A stretch of DNA of 64,000 bases from Camellia lanceoleosa (Eukaryota; Streptophyta; Magnoliopsida; Ericales; Theaceae): assembly GCA_025200525.1 (NCBI GenBank), contig CM045758.1:163553040-163617039 (forward strand), given 5' to 3'. A model generated the notes under the pieces. The model was not told where the DNA came from. It searched no databases and worked only from the letters and a program-made list of their open reading frames with translations. Position numbers and translations under genes: made by a program. Shown piece after piece: positions 36,674 through 48,344 of this stretch (the stretch's first letter is position 1; each line of letters opens with the position of its first letter).

Positions 36674-39024
36674 TGTCACGACCCAAACCCGGCCCTATGG
36701 GTTTAGCATCAGAATCGCCAAGAATCCGAGATTACCAAAGGCACGCCAATCAAGAATACAAGAAATCTGAGTTCGACTGGCGGAAGCCAAAACAAAGAAA
36801 ACTAGTGTCCATAGAGTGTTAATCAGTATGCCAAAAGATTTTTCATGCATTCATTCGATCTATACAATCGATTACAACATTCAATACAGGACCTAATCCC
36901 TATTAACATTACGAAGCGGTGCGATGCGAACGGTCTACTCTGATACAAAACAAGAGGAGACTAGTGGGGACACAAAACACCCCAAGCCATGGCATGGCGT
37001 CTGAACCTCGCGGTGAGGCACATTGGCTTGACAAAATCGGGACTAACCCACGCCTCTAGCTTCATGGCGGTGAGCACCTACATATATATATAAGAGCAGT
37101 GTGCTAAAGCCCAGTGAATGACATAACGTTTATAGAAGTTATGAATGAATGACCCTTACAGTAATGGAATATATTCATTATACTGATTTCACCAATCAAG
37201 ATTTCAATCAATCACCATATGTGGTACATCCATTAGCCTATAAATGAGGGTCCAAAAGGACCGGGCCTTAACAGACCCAACAATAATGATGGCCAATCAT
37301 TCAGTAACCAGTATGGTTCCACAAGGAAACCGACAGAGCTCTGTAACAGTCAATAACAGTAGGTGCTAAGGATGCCACAGTATAGTTCAGAAAATAGGAC
37401 ATACATTCATTCAATAAATAATATCATTTCAGTAAACAGTTCGGTAATCAGTATTCAAAAGATAAACATTTTGAACATATCTTTACACATCTGTTACTCA
37501 CAGCGTTCTGGGCTACAGTAAGCTAGAGTGTCTCCTCGGTAAGCCAACCCTACACAGTAAACAGATTGAACACACACTAAGCTACACAGTTGGGAAAGAT
37601 GATAACTTAGTCCCTAATTTGCCTTGGTGTGTTCTACATCTAAATCCTCATTAAGATGTCTTAAACTAGGCCTAAGAATGCCTAGGATGCGATGAGGATG
37701 CAAAAATACAGTTGGAAGGCATTTTTCAAAAGTTTTGAAAAGCAGGCCTCGCCGGCGAGCCTTCCTTCGCCGAGCGAGGTTGCAAAATCAAGGCTTCGCG
37801 GCGAACAATCCTTCGCCGAGCGGTGCGATGAAACGATAAAAGTCTTGGATGCTCGATTTTACGCCGAGCCACCAATCTTTCGCCGGCGTGGCTCGAGGAA
37901 GCGTTGGTCGCCGGCGAGAATCCTTCGCTCGGCGAAGAAGCCAAATCTGAATTTCAGTTTGCCTTCCAAGCTCGAACCAAGCTTCCTACCACTCTATACT
38001 CGACCTCTTGGGCCCAAATTCGAAAACACATTTAAACTCAATATACAACAAGTTTTAAAGCTCAATTTGAGAATTCAAAGCCCAATGGAGTCAATTAAAG
38101 TCAAGTTTCAAACCCATTTCATGAACATGAAGAACATGCAAACAAGCATGGATTCAAATCATTTCAAAGCTCCAATTTGATGCTCTAGAGAGCCAATTGT
38201 TCCAAAAACAAGTTGAAAACATGGACTTAAGCTTAAACATGAGCATGCATGTACAATTCTACCATGAATCCAACTCAAAACTCATTAATTCAAACATGCA
38301 TGCATGATATATACTATAATCCAACATATTTGAACTCAATCAAGTCTTAGCTCTTCAATTAAACATGAACCATGCATGAATCCACTTAAAGGCACAATCA
38401 AGAGGATGAAATTCATACCTAGGTTCCTTAATTACTAATCTTGAGGTTCAATTTGCCAATACACACTTCAATTCTTCAAGTTCCCCAAAGTGTAGCCAAA
38501 AACTCCTCAATTTCTAAACATACAAGATGAATTCACTCAAGTCCCTCACTCTCTCTCTCTAGAATCGGTTGAGTGCAAGGAATGGGAGAAGAAATGTTTG
38601 ATTTAGTGCATAAAGGCTCAATATAAGTGATTAAACAAAAGATCCACTCAACATGGCAATTTGGTAATTATGGCCAAGTTTGCAATTAACTCGCTTTTAA
38701 TCTAATTTAATCATTCCTAATCAATTTTCGATAATTATACCATTAAATCACATAAATTACGATGATCATAAATCACTAAACAATTTTCGATTCGCCGATA
38801 AGGCCTTCAATTAGCCGTTTAAACATGTAACCATGAGCAGATAATCGGACGGTCAAACAGATAAACATGCGATTGAACAGATACGGTCAATCGATTCAAA
38901 TTTCAAATTTCCGTACCGGTCAAGAATTTAATTCATTCCAGTTATTAGTTATTATCAGTCTCAGTTAACGGTAATCAGTGGTTAATTCAGTAATTACTCG
39001 GTAATCAGTATAAGGGTTGTTACA
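36674..39024 (-). mobile_element. Solo LTR of the LARD-like family, inserted in the stem-loop array
   Basis: Starts TGTCACGACCCAAACCCGG and ends GGGTTGTTACA on the plus strand, as do the two LTRs of the surrounding element, but it has no interior. A perfect 5-bp duplication GCTTG flanks it (36669-36673 and 39025-39029). It is 2351 bases, shorter than the other two mainly because it lacks the GAGGTGGCTCCC array. It formed by recombination between the two LTRs of an earlier full insertion (standard mechanism, inferred). Confidence 0.92.
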
Positions 39025-39330
39025 GCTTGCGTGCCTGTGTGCACGCATTTCGAGGCACTTCGGTTTTATCCGATTTTATATTTCACGTCATCGCCTCGGT
39101 TTACGTGCCTGTGGGCACGCATTTCGAGGCACTTCGGTTTTATCCGATTTTCTATCATATTATCGCCTCGGTTTGCGTGCCCGTGTGCAAGCATTTCGAG
39201 GTACTTCGGTTTTATCCGATTTACACTTCATATCATCGCCTCGGTTTGCGTGCGTGCACGATTTCGAGGCTGCCGGTTTACCCGATTTGCATTTCATATC
39301 ATCGCGCCGATTTGCGTGCACGAATGGCGT
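39025..39330 (+). repeat. Stem-loop array, second block (about 70-bp period)
   Basis: Continuation of the array after the solo LTR, with copies near 39028, 39094, 39164, 39235 and a decayed one at 39301. The arms drift towards the right end (for example TTTACGTGCC and GTGCAAGCA), so the centre of the array is the most uniform part. Confidence 0.8.
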
Positions 39331-40975
39331 CTCATTTTCATCTCATTTTCATAGCATTGAGCATGCTAGGTTGTATATTAGTTGCATTTCATGCATATCA
39401 TGCATATCGCACGGGAAACGAGGCACGTTTCATACTCCGAGTAACGGAACGAGTCTCAATTCCCAAGTCACCGACACTCCGGATTACCCATGATGGAGTT
39501 CGGTTTTGTTGTAGCATTCACTTACATTCATCCCTACATTGAGTTGTGCAATTCGACTCCTCGACCATTATGCATCGGTATGCGTGATTGGTGGCACGAG
39601 GATCGAGGCATGCATATATTTGTGAAATACATTGCTATGCCCTTTTCCTGCTCTCTGTCACAGCAAAATCGAGGATCAACAACTTTCCGGAGTCCCACAA
39701 GATTTAGAAATATCGCAAACAGAGTGATTGGGGCATCCCAAAGGATTTCCACACTGTGACAATGGCGGCATCTATCGAAGCAAAGGCGGTCCTGGCTTGC
39801 TTGCACGCCAGTTTTACCGCTTTTATTAATTAATTTGTCAATTAATTAGAAATCTGTATATTCTTTTATTCGGATTGTATTATTATTTGTTCGGACCCTC
39901 TGCGTGAGGGCACAACTGTAATAAGGGTGTGTGAGTGTGATGTATGTCTTCCAACCCCCATTTCTTTCTCTCTTTTATTTATCCGCTTACAATGGTTAGA
40001 TATAGGGCATATTTCAATTAGCATACAGTATGACAGCATGTTTGCATTCATTCATCTGTTTTGCATGCACCGGGCTCGGCACATCATACAAACTGCATTG
40101 TATTTCAATTCCAAAGTTGAATACTCGTTAGTTGTAGCATTTCATATGCCATGTTTAGAATAGCCGAGCCTGCTATAGTTGCATTTTGCATGTGTTGCAT
40201 TAGGCATTTCTGTATCTAGGATCATGCATTGACTTCTAATCAGTTTTCTGTTTTGGCTTGGAGTACTCGGTAAGTTGTTATGCTTTAGCATCCTTGCATG
40301 CGTGTGAGTGATGCCGTGATAGCATGCTTGCCATGAGGCTATGTGCTTATGTGATATAACTGCCTTGAATGCCTGTGGGTGGAGGTTGAGTTATCTGAAT
40401 TGGGACAATTCATTGACTGTTTGTTTTAAGCCCACTAAATAGTGGCAACATCATGTTTTCTAAGCCCACCCGAGGGTGGCAAATCCGCATTTTAGCCTAC
40501 TTGCGAGTAGCACACCATTTTCAAACAAACAGACATGAAATGTTTTGTTCCAATTCAGACGGCCCAGTCTATACTTGTTTGCTGCGAGCATCACATAGTA
40601 ATCTAGGCTAATAACCGGAATAAGAGCATACAAAGTTTTCAAAAACAGGTATCATGGTTAGTAGAGGGCGCTCTTTGTCCGGGCGAGAGGGGGTGCACAC
40701 GGTGTGACCTTCCCTAATCGTACCCAAAGTCCCGAGCCAACTTTGGTGATGACGGATCCGTGGCCTTCGACACCGAGTCAGGGTTTCCTAAATTTCCCAT
40801 TTTAAAAAATATTTAGGTGGCGACTCGTTATCCGCAAAGCGATCCATGTTTGGCACTTCTTTCAAAAATCTGTTTTCTTCAAAACGATTTCTGCGGAGTT
40901 GGACTCTTTGGTTCAAGATTGAGAACCGCAACAAAATCGAGTCCGAATCAGAAGCGAGGTCTCCATGGCGTTACA

Positions 40976-43142
40976 AGTAGCGATAAAGAATGATAGCAAT
41001 AACAGATGCCAATTCAAAGAACAAGACAAGACTTGTGGATTCAAGAGGTGGCTCCCAGTAGCACTTAGTTCCAGTAGATTCTAGAGGTGGCTCCCGTGTA
41101 GCACTTTGCTCCTTATCGAATATCTGGGATTCAAGGGTGGCTCCCACTGTAGCACTTAGCTCGTAGATTCTAGAGGTGGCTCCGATTAGCACTTTGCTCC
41201 ATATCGGTAATACCGAGTGGCCATCACAACAAGATGTAGTGGTTCCCAACTTGGGAACCGAGAGATCTCTCTCACAAGATGTGGATTCAAGAGGTGGCTC
41301 CCATCAGAGCACTTAGCTCGTAGATTCTAGAGTGGCTCCCAGGTAGCACTTTGCTCCAAATCAATAAACAAGAGGTGCCAAGCCCTAATGCAGTTGAGAA
41401 TATAACTCATACGCTCATTTTGTATACAATGTCGATTGATGAGCAATTCAATTGAAGCGATGTCAATTCAAGAAATGATTCGGAGAACAAGATCAATTCA
41501 AGAATTGTGAATTCAAGAACCGATTGATTGATTCCAAGAACAATCGATAAAATAGACATTTCAATACGATAGCGGTTCAATAAAGTAAACAGATTGAAGA
41601 TAATCATTTTGGACATATCTTTACAGTTATTGTTACTCACAGAGTTCGGCTACAAGATGCTAGAGCGTCTCCTCGGTAAGCCAACCCTACACAAGATCTG
41701 AGATGAACACACACTAAGCTATACTGATTGGGGAAGATCAATAACTTACCCTAATTTGCCTCGGTGTTCTACATCTATATCCTCATTAAGATGCCTTAAA
41801 CTAGGCCTAAGAATGCCTAGAATGGGATGAGGATGCAAAGATGCACTTAGAAAGTACTTTACAAAATTTGTCGAAAATAAGGGACTCGCCGAGCGAGCCT
41901 TCCTTCGCCGAGAAGCAAAAATCAAAGGCTTCGCCGAGCGAAATCCTTCGCCGATGCGATGAAACAAGAAAAATCTTGGATCTTTGAAATTTTACGCCGA
42001 GCCACCATTTCTTCGCCGGCGAGCTCAACAAACGATGGTCGCTCGGCGAGAATCCTTCGCTCGAGCGAGGAGGCCAAATTCTGGAATTTCCAGATTTGTC
42101 TTCCAAGTCCGAACCAAGTATTCTACCACTCAATACTCGACCTCTTGGGCCCAAATTCTGAGAAACACATCTCAAATCAATATACAACAAGTTTCAAAGC
42201 TCAATTTATGAATTCAAGCCCCAAAGGTGAGTCAATTAAAACCATTTTCAAACCCATTTTCAAGAATGAACTTCAAACATGCCATGCATGAGTTTTAAAC
42301 CAAATTGGAGTTTCAAAGCTTGCTCAAATGAGCTCACTTCCTCAAAACAAGATGAAAACATGGACTTATGCATAGATATGAGCATGCATGTGACAATTAG
42401 CCATGAAATCAACTCAAAATGTACCAATACAAACATGCATGCATGATGTATGCTATAATCCAACATATTTGAACTAAATCATGACTTAGTTCTACAATGA
42501 AGCATGAATCATGCAAGAACTTGTTCAATATCAACAATAAGAAGGTGAATTCCTTACCTAGGTCTTCAATTACAAGTCTTGAGGTCCAATTTGCCAATTT
42601 ACACTCCAATTCCACCATATTCAAGCTAGATCAACAAGTTGAGTTCCAATCTCTCACTCTCTCTCTACTTCTCTCCTTTTGGCTAGAGCAAGAGGAATGG
42701 CTGATGAAATTAGGTTGTTCAAGTGTAATACAAGTCTCTAATGTGTCTAGGATAGTGGCCCACTTAGTGGCATTTTGGTAAATAAACCAATTCAAACAAT
42801 TTAACTCATTTTGATCTAATTTAATCATACCCAATCACTTTTCAATTAAATATACCATAAAATCACATTAATTATGATGAACACAGAACATCAATCAATT
42901 TGATTTGGTCACGATAAGGCCTTTAATTTGCGCTTGATGCATACAACTAAAATGAGATAATTTGGCCAAAAGCAGATAGATTATGCATTTAAACAGATTA
43001 TAGTCAATCAATTTAATTTGGATCTCGATCGATCGATTCCAAGATTTCGATCATTTTAATTATCAATCATAATCAATCTCAATTTAACAGTAATCAGTAG
43101 GTAATCGGTAATATATCGGTAATCAGTATGAGGGTTGTTACA
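40976..43142 (-). repeat. 5' LTR of the LARD-like element, part 2
   Basis: Resumes the LTR interrupted at 33489 and ends GGTTGTTACA at 43142, followed by the right CAGTA duplication. It is nearly identical to the left LTR across 42075-42900. At 43026-43045 it reads CTCGATCGATCGATTC where the other LTR reads CTCAGTCAGTCAGTTC. Confidence 0.88.
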
Positions 43143-43147
43143 CAGTA

Positions 43148-44227
43148 CCATCGGCTTCTTCTTGAGTGAAGTTTTCTTTCGCTTCCTATGGATTATTAGA
43201 ATTCATGCACAATAATTATTCAATATATATTAAATAGTTATTCACCATCATAAAAAATATTACTAGCGTGTAATCGATGCGATGCTGTAAAAAAATAGAC
43301 TAGATATATTTTATGTGATAAATAAATTATTTTAATCTTGAATTATGTATTAATCGTGGCAAGCCATGATGTTAGGCCATCTGGGTAGACATTGACAATA
43401 ATTAACCCATAAAATTTCACAATAAAATTTGATATGCATAATAAAAAATTGTTAATTATAAAGATTGTTAGGAATAATAGTATCACAATCACTTGATAAT
43501 ATAAATAACTTATATCAAACTATAGTGTCATGCAGAAAAAAGAAGATGAAGGAAAAAAAAAAAAAAGGAAATCATTAAAAGAGAGAAATTTTATAAACTC
43601 AGAAAAAGTTATTATAAATTTACTTAGACTTTTAAATTAGTGGTGTATATTATTATTGTGGAACCAAATTATAAGTAAATCTCAACTTTTAATTATAATT
43701 TATAAGAAAATTTTAAATTTTTTTAATATAAGTTTGTTACCTTACTTATAAAAAGTACTTCTCAAATAAATCATTAATTAATTCGATAATTTTATCCACA
43801 CTTTCCATTTAGAGGTGTAAAAAAAGATAAAATGCTAAGAATAAAGATATATTTAATATTATAAAAAAATATAATAAAATCAAATATGAATTTCAAATTT
43901 CAGCATCCTAAACAAAAATGACTCCTTCCTATAAATATATATGAGATCACAAAAACTTATAATAAATAAATTCAGTATACTTGGCGATAATAAAGATATT
44001 AATATAATAAAATCAAATATAAATTTTAAATTGTGAAATGATGTAATGAATAAATGTACACAGTATAAAGGAAAATGTTTGATACCTCACAAAAGAGTAT
44101 TCCTATAACCAATACTGATGTATTGACTTGTGTTTGAATTATTTTTAAGAATTATATCTGATAATGACATAAATAATTCAAATCAATTATAAAATTATAT
44201 TTTATGAAATCTCAATCATCCCTACAG
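43148..44227. other. Upstream region of the MYB gene, no other gene
   Basis: AT-rich intergenic DNA between the retrotransposon and the MYB gene. It contains A-runs and scattered short inverted words but no coding frame. Distal promoter function is possible but nothing specific is visible before the TATA box at 44228. Confidence 0.5.
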
Positions 44228-44338
44228 TATAAATAGAAGACCACAATAATAACCCATCCTATGGGTGATAAAAAAAAAAATAAAAGGACAAAAAAGTAAC
44301 TCCAACACCAACATGAAAAGTAGAGCTACCTACCAAAT
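44228..44338 (+). promoter_or_regulatory. Core promoter and AC-element-like site of the MYB gene
   Basis: TATAAATA at 44228-44235 is a strong plant TATA box 338 bases before the start codon. ACCTACC at 44328-44334 is an AC-I element, and ACCAAAT at 44332-44338 fits the secondary-wall MYB site ACC(A/T)A(A/C)(T/C). Both are bound by MYBs of phenylpropanoid control, so auto- or cross-regulation is possible. A (CT)n run follows at 44542-44562 in the presumed leader. Confidence 0.5.
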
Positions 44339-44572
44339 CCAGCACTAACTTAATTGCAACCACTCACTCTCTCTCTCTCTCTCTCATTTATTTATTTTTC
44401 TCACCAACTTGGTCAAACCACCACCCTCACCCCTCAACCCCACCACTCCCCTCCATTCTTTACTGAGGTCCCGTGACAATTGCCCCCCTCCCCCCTTCTA
44501 TTTAAATTCTCTCCCCCCCCTTTTTGTCCTCAATTCCTCTCTCTCTCTCTCTCTCTCTCTCTTCCAAGTTCC

Positions 44573-46157
44573 ATGGGCAGATCTCCTTGCTGTGAGAAAG
44601 AACACACAAACAAAGGAGCATGGACCAAAGAAGAAGATGAACGCCTCATCAACTACATCAAAGCTCATGGTGAAGGCTGTTGGAGATCTCTCCCCAAAGC
44701 TGCTGGTAAACCAATCCCCCTCTCTCTCTCTCTCTCTCTCTCTCTTAAATTATTGAGTTTTTATTTTTTTGTGAGAAAGTATTCGGGATTTTGTTCTGAC
44801 TAATTTTCATATATATTGAGTAATTATCGAGCATAAAATGGAGTGTTTGATTTTATTTTATTTTATTTATTATAATAGGTTTGCATAGATGTGGAAAGAG
44901 TTGTAGACTCCGATGGATAAACTACCTTCGACCTGATCTAAAGAGAGGAAACTTCACTCAAGAAGAAGATGAACTCATCATTCACCTCCATGGCTTGATT
45001 GGAAATAAGTATTCCCCTCTCTCTGTCTTTCTCTCTCACTCACTCCACATTTTTATTTTCTTAGATGTCATGCACCAAGTCCTTTATCTGTATGTATGCA
45101 TAAAAAACCCTTCTTTTTTTTGGGGGGGACAACCAAAAAGCTACGGAGTTTGGAAAACCAATTTTAAAAATTACTTGAAACTAAAGTATGATACTGTATT
45201 GCGGTCAAATTTAAAATGAATCTGTTTCACATATGACAATTTTTAAAGTAATTTTTTTTTTTTTTTTCAAATAGAGTAATAGCAGTTCAAAGGGTGTTTT
45301 TTTTTAGACTCTAGATTATATATCAAGATGAGCTAAAAATTATTACTTTCAGTAATAAGAATTTTTAAAGAATGGTTGAGGGCTTGTAGTTCTCCGTTTT
45401 GCTAGGTCTGTTTAGACCCTTCCTGTCTCACTCCTTGTTAGTAGGAGATCCTTTGATCGCGATTATTAAGAATTGTTATGGTTGGCCGGCTCTTATTCCG
45501 TTATTCAACAAATTTTTTTTTTTTTTTTTTTTGGTTCTTAAAATCAATTATTACTATTGCAGATGGTCCCTTATTGCTGCGCGAATGCCAGGAAGAACAG
45601 ACAATGAGATCAAGAACTACTGGAACACTCACATCAAAAGGAAGCTCCTCATCCGTGGCATCGACCCCCAAACTCACCGCCCGCTCAACCACACACCTAC
45701 CACCACCACCACCAATTACATCATCAACACCACCACCATCACCGCCACGAAATCTCCACACCAACCATCACTTAATTCCATGCCATTGACAATACCACTC
45801 CTTGACAACCAGAATGGTTCAATTGACGACGCCAGCAGTAGCAGCAGCAGCAGTATGATTAATGAACAGCAACAAGAAGTAGTACACAAAGAACTCGACC
45901 TCGAGCTCTCTATAAGTCTCCCAAATCCACCTCATCATCATCATCACGCTTATTCTTCTTCTGCTTCTTTCACCATCGTCAATTCAAACGAATCGAAACA
46001 CCAGAAACAACAACAACAACAACAGCTCGCTTATGAGCGGCTCTTCGGGGCATCATCATTGGCGATTACTAGATCATCTATCCATGAAAACAAAGTTGGT
46101 TTCAAAGAGTTCCCGGAGATATTACATGCCTTTGGACTTGTAACTCCTAGAAAATAA
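44573..46157 (+). CDS. R2R3-MYB transcription repressor, subgroup 4 (MYB4-like)
   Basis: Three exons, 44573-44705, 44879-45008 and 45563-46157, have GT/AG borders at the two intron positions typical of R2R3-MYB genes and give 285 residues. Residues 1-115 are the R2 and R3 repeats ([56 protein letters not shown]). Directly after is the C1 motif [14 protein letters not shown]. Near residue 200 is [10 protein letters not shown], the C2/EAR repression motif with LxLxL. These define subgroup 4, nuclear repressors of phenylpropanoid, lignin and flavonoid genes. The cysteine-rich C-terminal motif of some members is absent; the tail has Thr, Ser, His and Gln runs. In the bHLH-contact motif of R3 ([DE]Lx2[RK]x3Lx6Lx3R) the R/K position is His (ELIIHLHGL). 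The start has the family signature MGRSPCC. The gene appears intact. Confidence 0.93.
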
Positions 46158-46802
46158 TAGTTGGTTCTTTAATTAGGTCATGTTCAAGCTTTCTCACCCT
46201 CCCTCTTCTTCATACATGTATCTTTCTCTCTAGAAGTATTGAAATGAATCCAACTACTAACAAAATAGTTGTTAATTCAAGCACGGAAATCATATGTTAT
46301 GGTATTGAGAAAGAGTCTAGTTACGGACACACCATTTTCTAACACATGTTCACAATAAGTGGGCGGACTGAGCTCCGGTCCCATTGTGACTAGGTTGATA
46401 AGTTGTGCCACAAAAAATGATATAATTTTATTTCTTTTCATTAAAGAATACAAGTTTTTTAAAAGCAAGAACACATACGCACAATTAGTCCCCTATTGAA
46501 TGGGGTTTGTGAGGGGTAAATTTGCATCAAATGGTATCTGCTGGAAATAAAATGTTTATGTATTCGAGTGCTACAACTCTTAGAAGTTTAAGACTGTTTT
46601 CCAATTATGGATTAATGTTGAGAATAAAGAAAAGGGTTTGAGAAAAAGATAAGATGGTAATATAGTCAACATGGTTTTTTTGTCTTTAAATTGATGTCTC
46701 TCTATTTCAAGATTATTTGAATTTATACATGCAGATTTTTATATTTCAAAATTTTCACATGTGGCAAAATAGTTTGAATTATGCATTGTAATTTTTATAC
46801 AT
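46158..46802. other. 3' flank of the MYB gene, no gene seen
   Basis: Probable 3' untranslated region followed by AT-rich DNA. No frame with a domain and no clear repeat structure. Confidence 0.5.
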
Positions 46803-46805
46803 TGA

Positions 46806-47281
46806 TGACATGTTTGATTGAGTGGATTAGAGCATATGATTGAGATTATTAATCCGTGGACCTAATTATTCTATATTTGTTTTAACATTTTGGTTTAGGA
46901 TTATTAATCCAACAAATTTTTACGATTATTAATAATGAGTAGAGGTGAAATTATTAATCCAATGAATATTAATCCAATTGGATAATGAATACCACACTAA
47001 TTTAAGGGGTACTTACCAATTAGTCCGATTAACTAGACTTATTTACCTACAGGTCCTAACTAATAAATTTAACACTATAAAAATAAGAGACTGATAAATT
47101 AATCACTATAAATTTATTCATAAAAATAAAGAGACTGATAAATTTATCTTTATCACTTAATATATTTATCAATAGGACTTAATGGATAATAAGTCTTAAA
47201 AATAAAACCTATTGGTAGTTTACTCCTAATTTAATAAGATTATTAATATTTCACTATTAATCTTGTGAATCAAACATGACC
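46806..47281. mobile_element. MITE with CATGTTTGATT ends
   Basis: The left end TGACATGTTTGATTG and right end GAATCAAACATGACC are inverted repeats. The trinucleotide TGA lies on both sides (46803-46805 and 47282-47284). The interior is rich in ATTAATCC words and non-coding. The ends resemble the Tourist-like MITE at 55799-56281, so both may belong to the PIF/Harbinger group, although TGA is an unusual duplication for it. Confidence 0.65.
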
Positions 47282-47838
47282 TGAGATTCTTAACCAGAGG
47301 ACTATTTCAAATAAGAGAGCAAAGAGAATTTTGAAGATAAAGAATCGTTAACCTAATAAGTTAATGGGTTGTAGTGCTCTCATAAATTCCAAACCAAGCT
47401 GCTCAATCCACTGAATTATGACCTAACTTGAGAGACCTCAATTATCTCTTGAGACCACAAAACAAAATCGACAAAAGGAAACACTAATGTCAAAGCTAAA
47501 AACGTTACTTCCACGGCTCACCTAATCCATATTTTCAAAAGAGTATAAAATAATATTTTGAACCACAACAACTTTCACTTTGGCCTTATTCCTTAAATGC
47601 CAGACTTGAACTATTAATCAACACAACAAATCTTATTGACAAAGATATACAAATATACAAATATACAAATCTCATAAATTATTTTTATTAATAGATGTGA
47701 TTGTATTTTAGTATTACAAATCACATCTCCTAGTAAAATAATTTCAAATTTAGATGTCTATAGGGTTAATTTCACTTTTATAACCTAAATTATCACTATT
47801 GTTTTGTTTAGTTCCCATTCTATAAATTTATTTATTTA

Positions 47839-47987
47839 GGGGTCTTTTGAGAAGTCAAAAAAAGTTAAATTTTAGTTTTTTATTAATTTTGGATCACATC
47901 ACTTCTCACATTTTTTATTTATAAAAAGACAAAATAAACTAAAAAAAATTAAAAAATCAAATTTTTACCAACTTCTCAAAACACCAC
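47839..47987. mobile_element. 149-bp MITE, GGGTGTTTTG family
   Basis: The left end GGGTCTTTTGAGAAGT and right end ACTTCTCAAAACACCAC are inverted repeats. TTA lies on both sides (47836-47838 and 47988-47990). It is a short relative of the elements at 25155 and 51501. Confidence 0.68.
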
Positions 47988-48344
47988 TTAATTCCTACAA
48001 TTCATGTGGTCTAATATTATTGGTGATAGTGTACAAATCAATAATAATTGAAATTTGATTTGATGGGCAAAAAGCTTATTTATAAAAAAAATAAAAATTG
48101 AACAACTTATAACCAAATTATTTAGGTAATCGGTTACTGATTATTCACATGAATTGTTCGCCTCATATATATATTTCAGTCATGTTTAAAATTTCAAAGT
48201 TTATCCTTGCATATGCCACATTTGCTAATTTATATGATATTTTTTTCTTAAATTTTTGAGGTATGAATCAATTAAAAAATAATAATATTATACAAATTAA
48301 TTTTTTTTTTCTTTTTTTCATGAGTTATCTCTATTATATCATTT

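Larger units (their letters stand above)
33490..40975 (+). mobile_element. TGTAGACACC-family LTR element nested in the LARD-like 5' LTR
   Basis: Begins TGTAGACACCCCATTTTGAC and ends near GCGTTACA (about 40975). Without its own nested solo LTR it is about 5.1 kb. It shares the start, the TATA/leader/splice-site block and a segment near 39570-39610 with the copy in the CACTA element (1593). No gag or pol frames are seen. The stretch at 40665-40850, with AGGTGGCGACTCG, may be the LTR end or untranslated leader. The flanking pentamers (AAGAG and AGTAG) do not match exactly, so the target duplication is unconfirmed. Frames up to 171 residues inside it fall in repeats and are not genes. Confidence 0.75.
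26584..43142 (-). mobile_element. Large non-coding LTR retrotransposon (LARD-like), with nested insertions
   Basis: Two long terminal repeats start TGTCACGACCCAAACCC and end GGTTGTTACA on the plus strand (26584-29461 and 32801-43142, the latter interrupted). CAGTA flanks the whole unit (26579-26583 and 43143-43147). A primer-binding-like site next to the right LTR and a polypurine tract next to the left LTR show that the element runs on the minus strand. Without its nested insertions it is about 9 kb, with LTRs of about 2.9 kb and a 3.3-kb interior in which I find no gag, protease, reverse transcriptase or integrase. That combination is what is called a LARD. Terminal structure is read directly; the LARD class is inferred. 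Confidence 0.9.

Noticed and set aside
39017..39542. Frames of 107-171 residues resembling each other
   Set aside because: Produced by the stem-loop array read in three phases; repeated HFEALRFYP-like peptides are the repeat unit, not a protein family.
45399..45562. Upstream extension of the third MYB exon frame
   Set aside because: The open frame runs through intron 2; the acceptor before ATGGTCCC at 45563 restores the conserved R3 sequence, so the upstream part is intronic.
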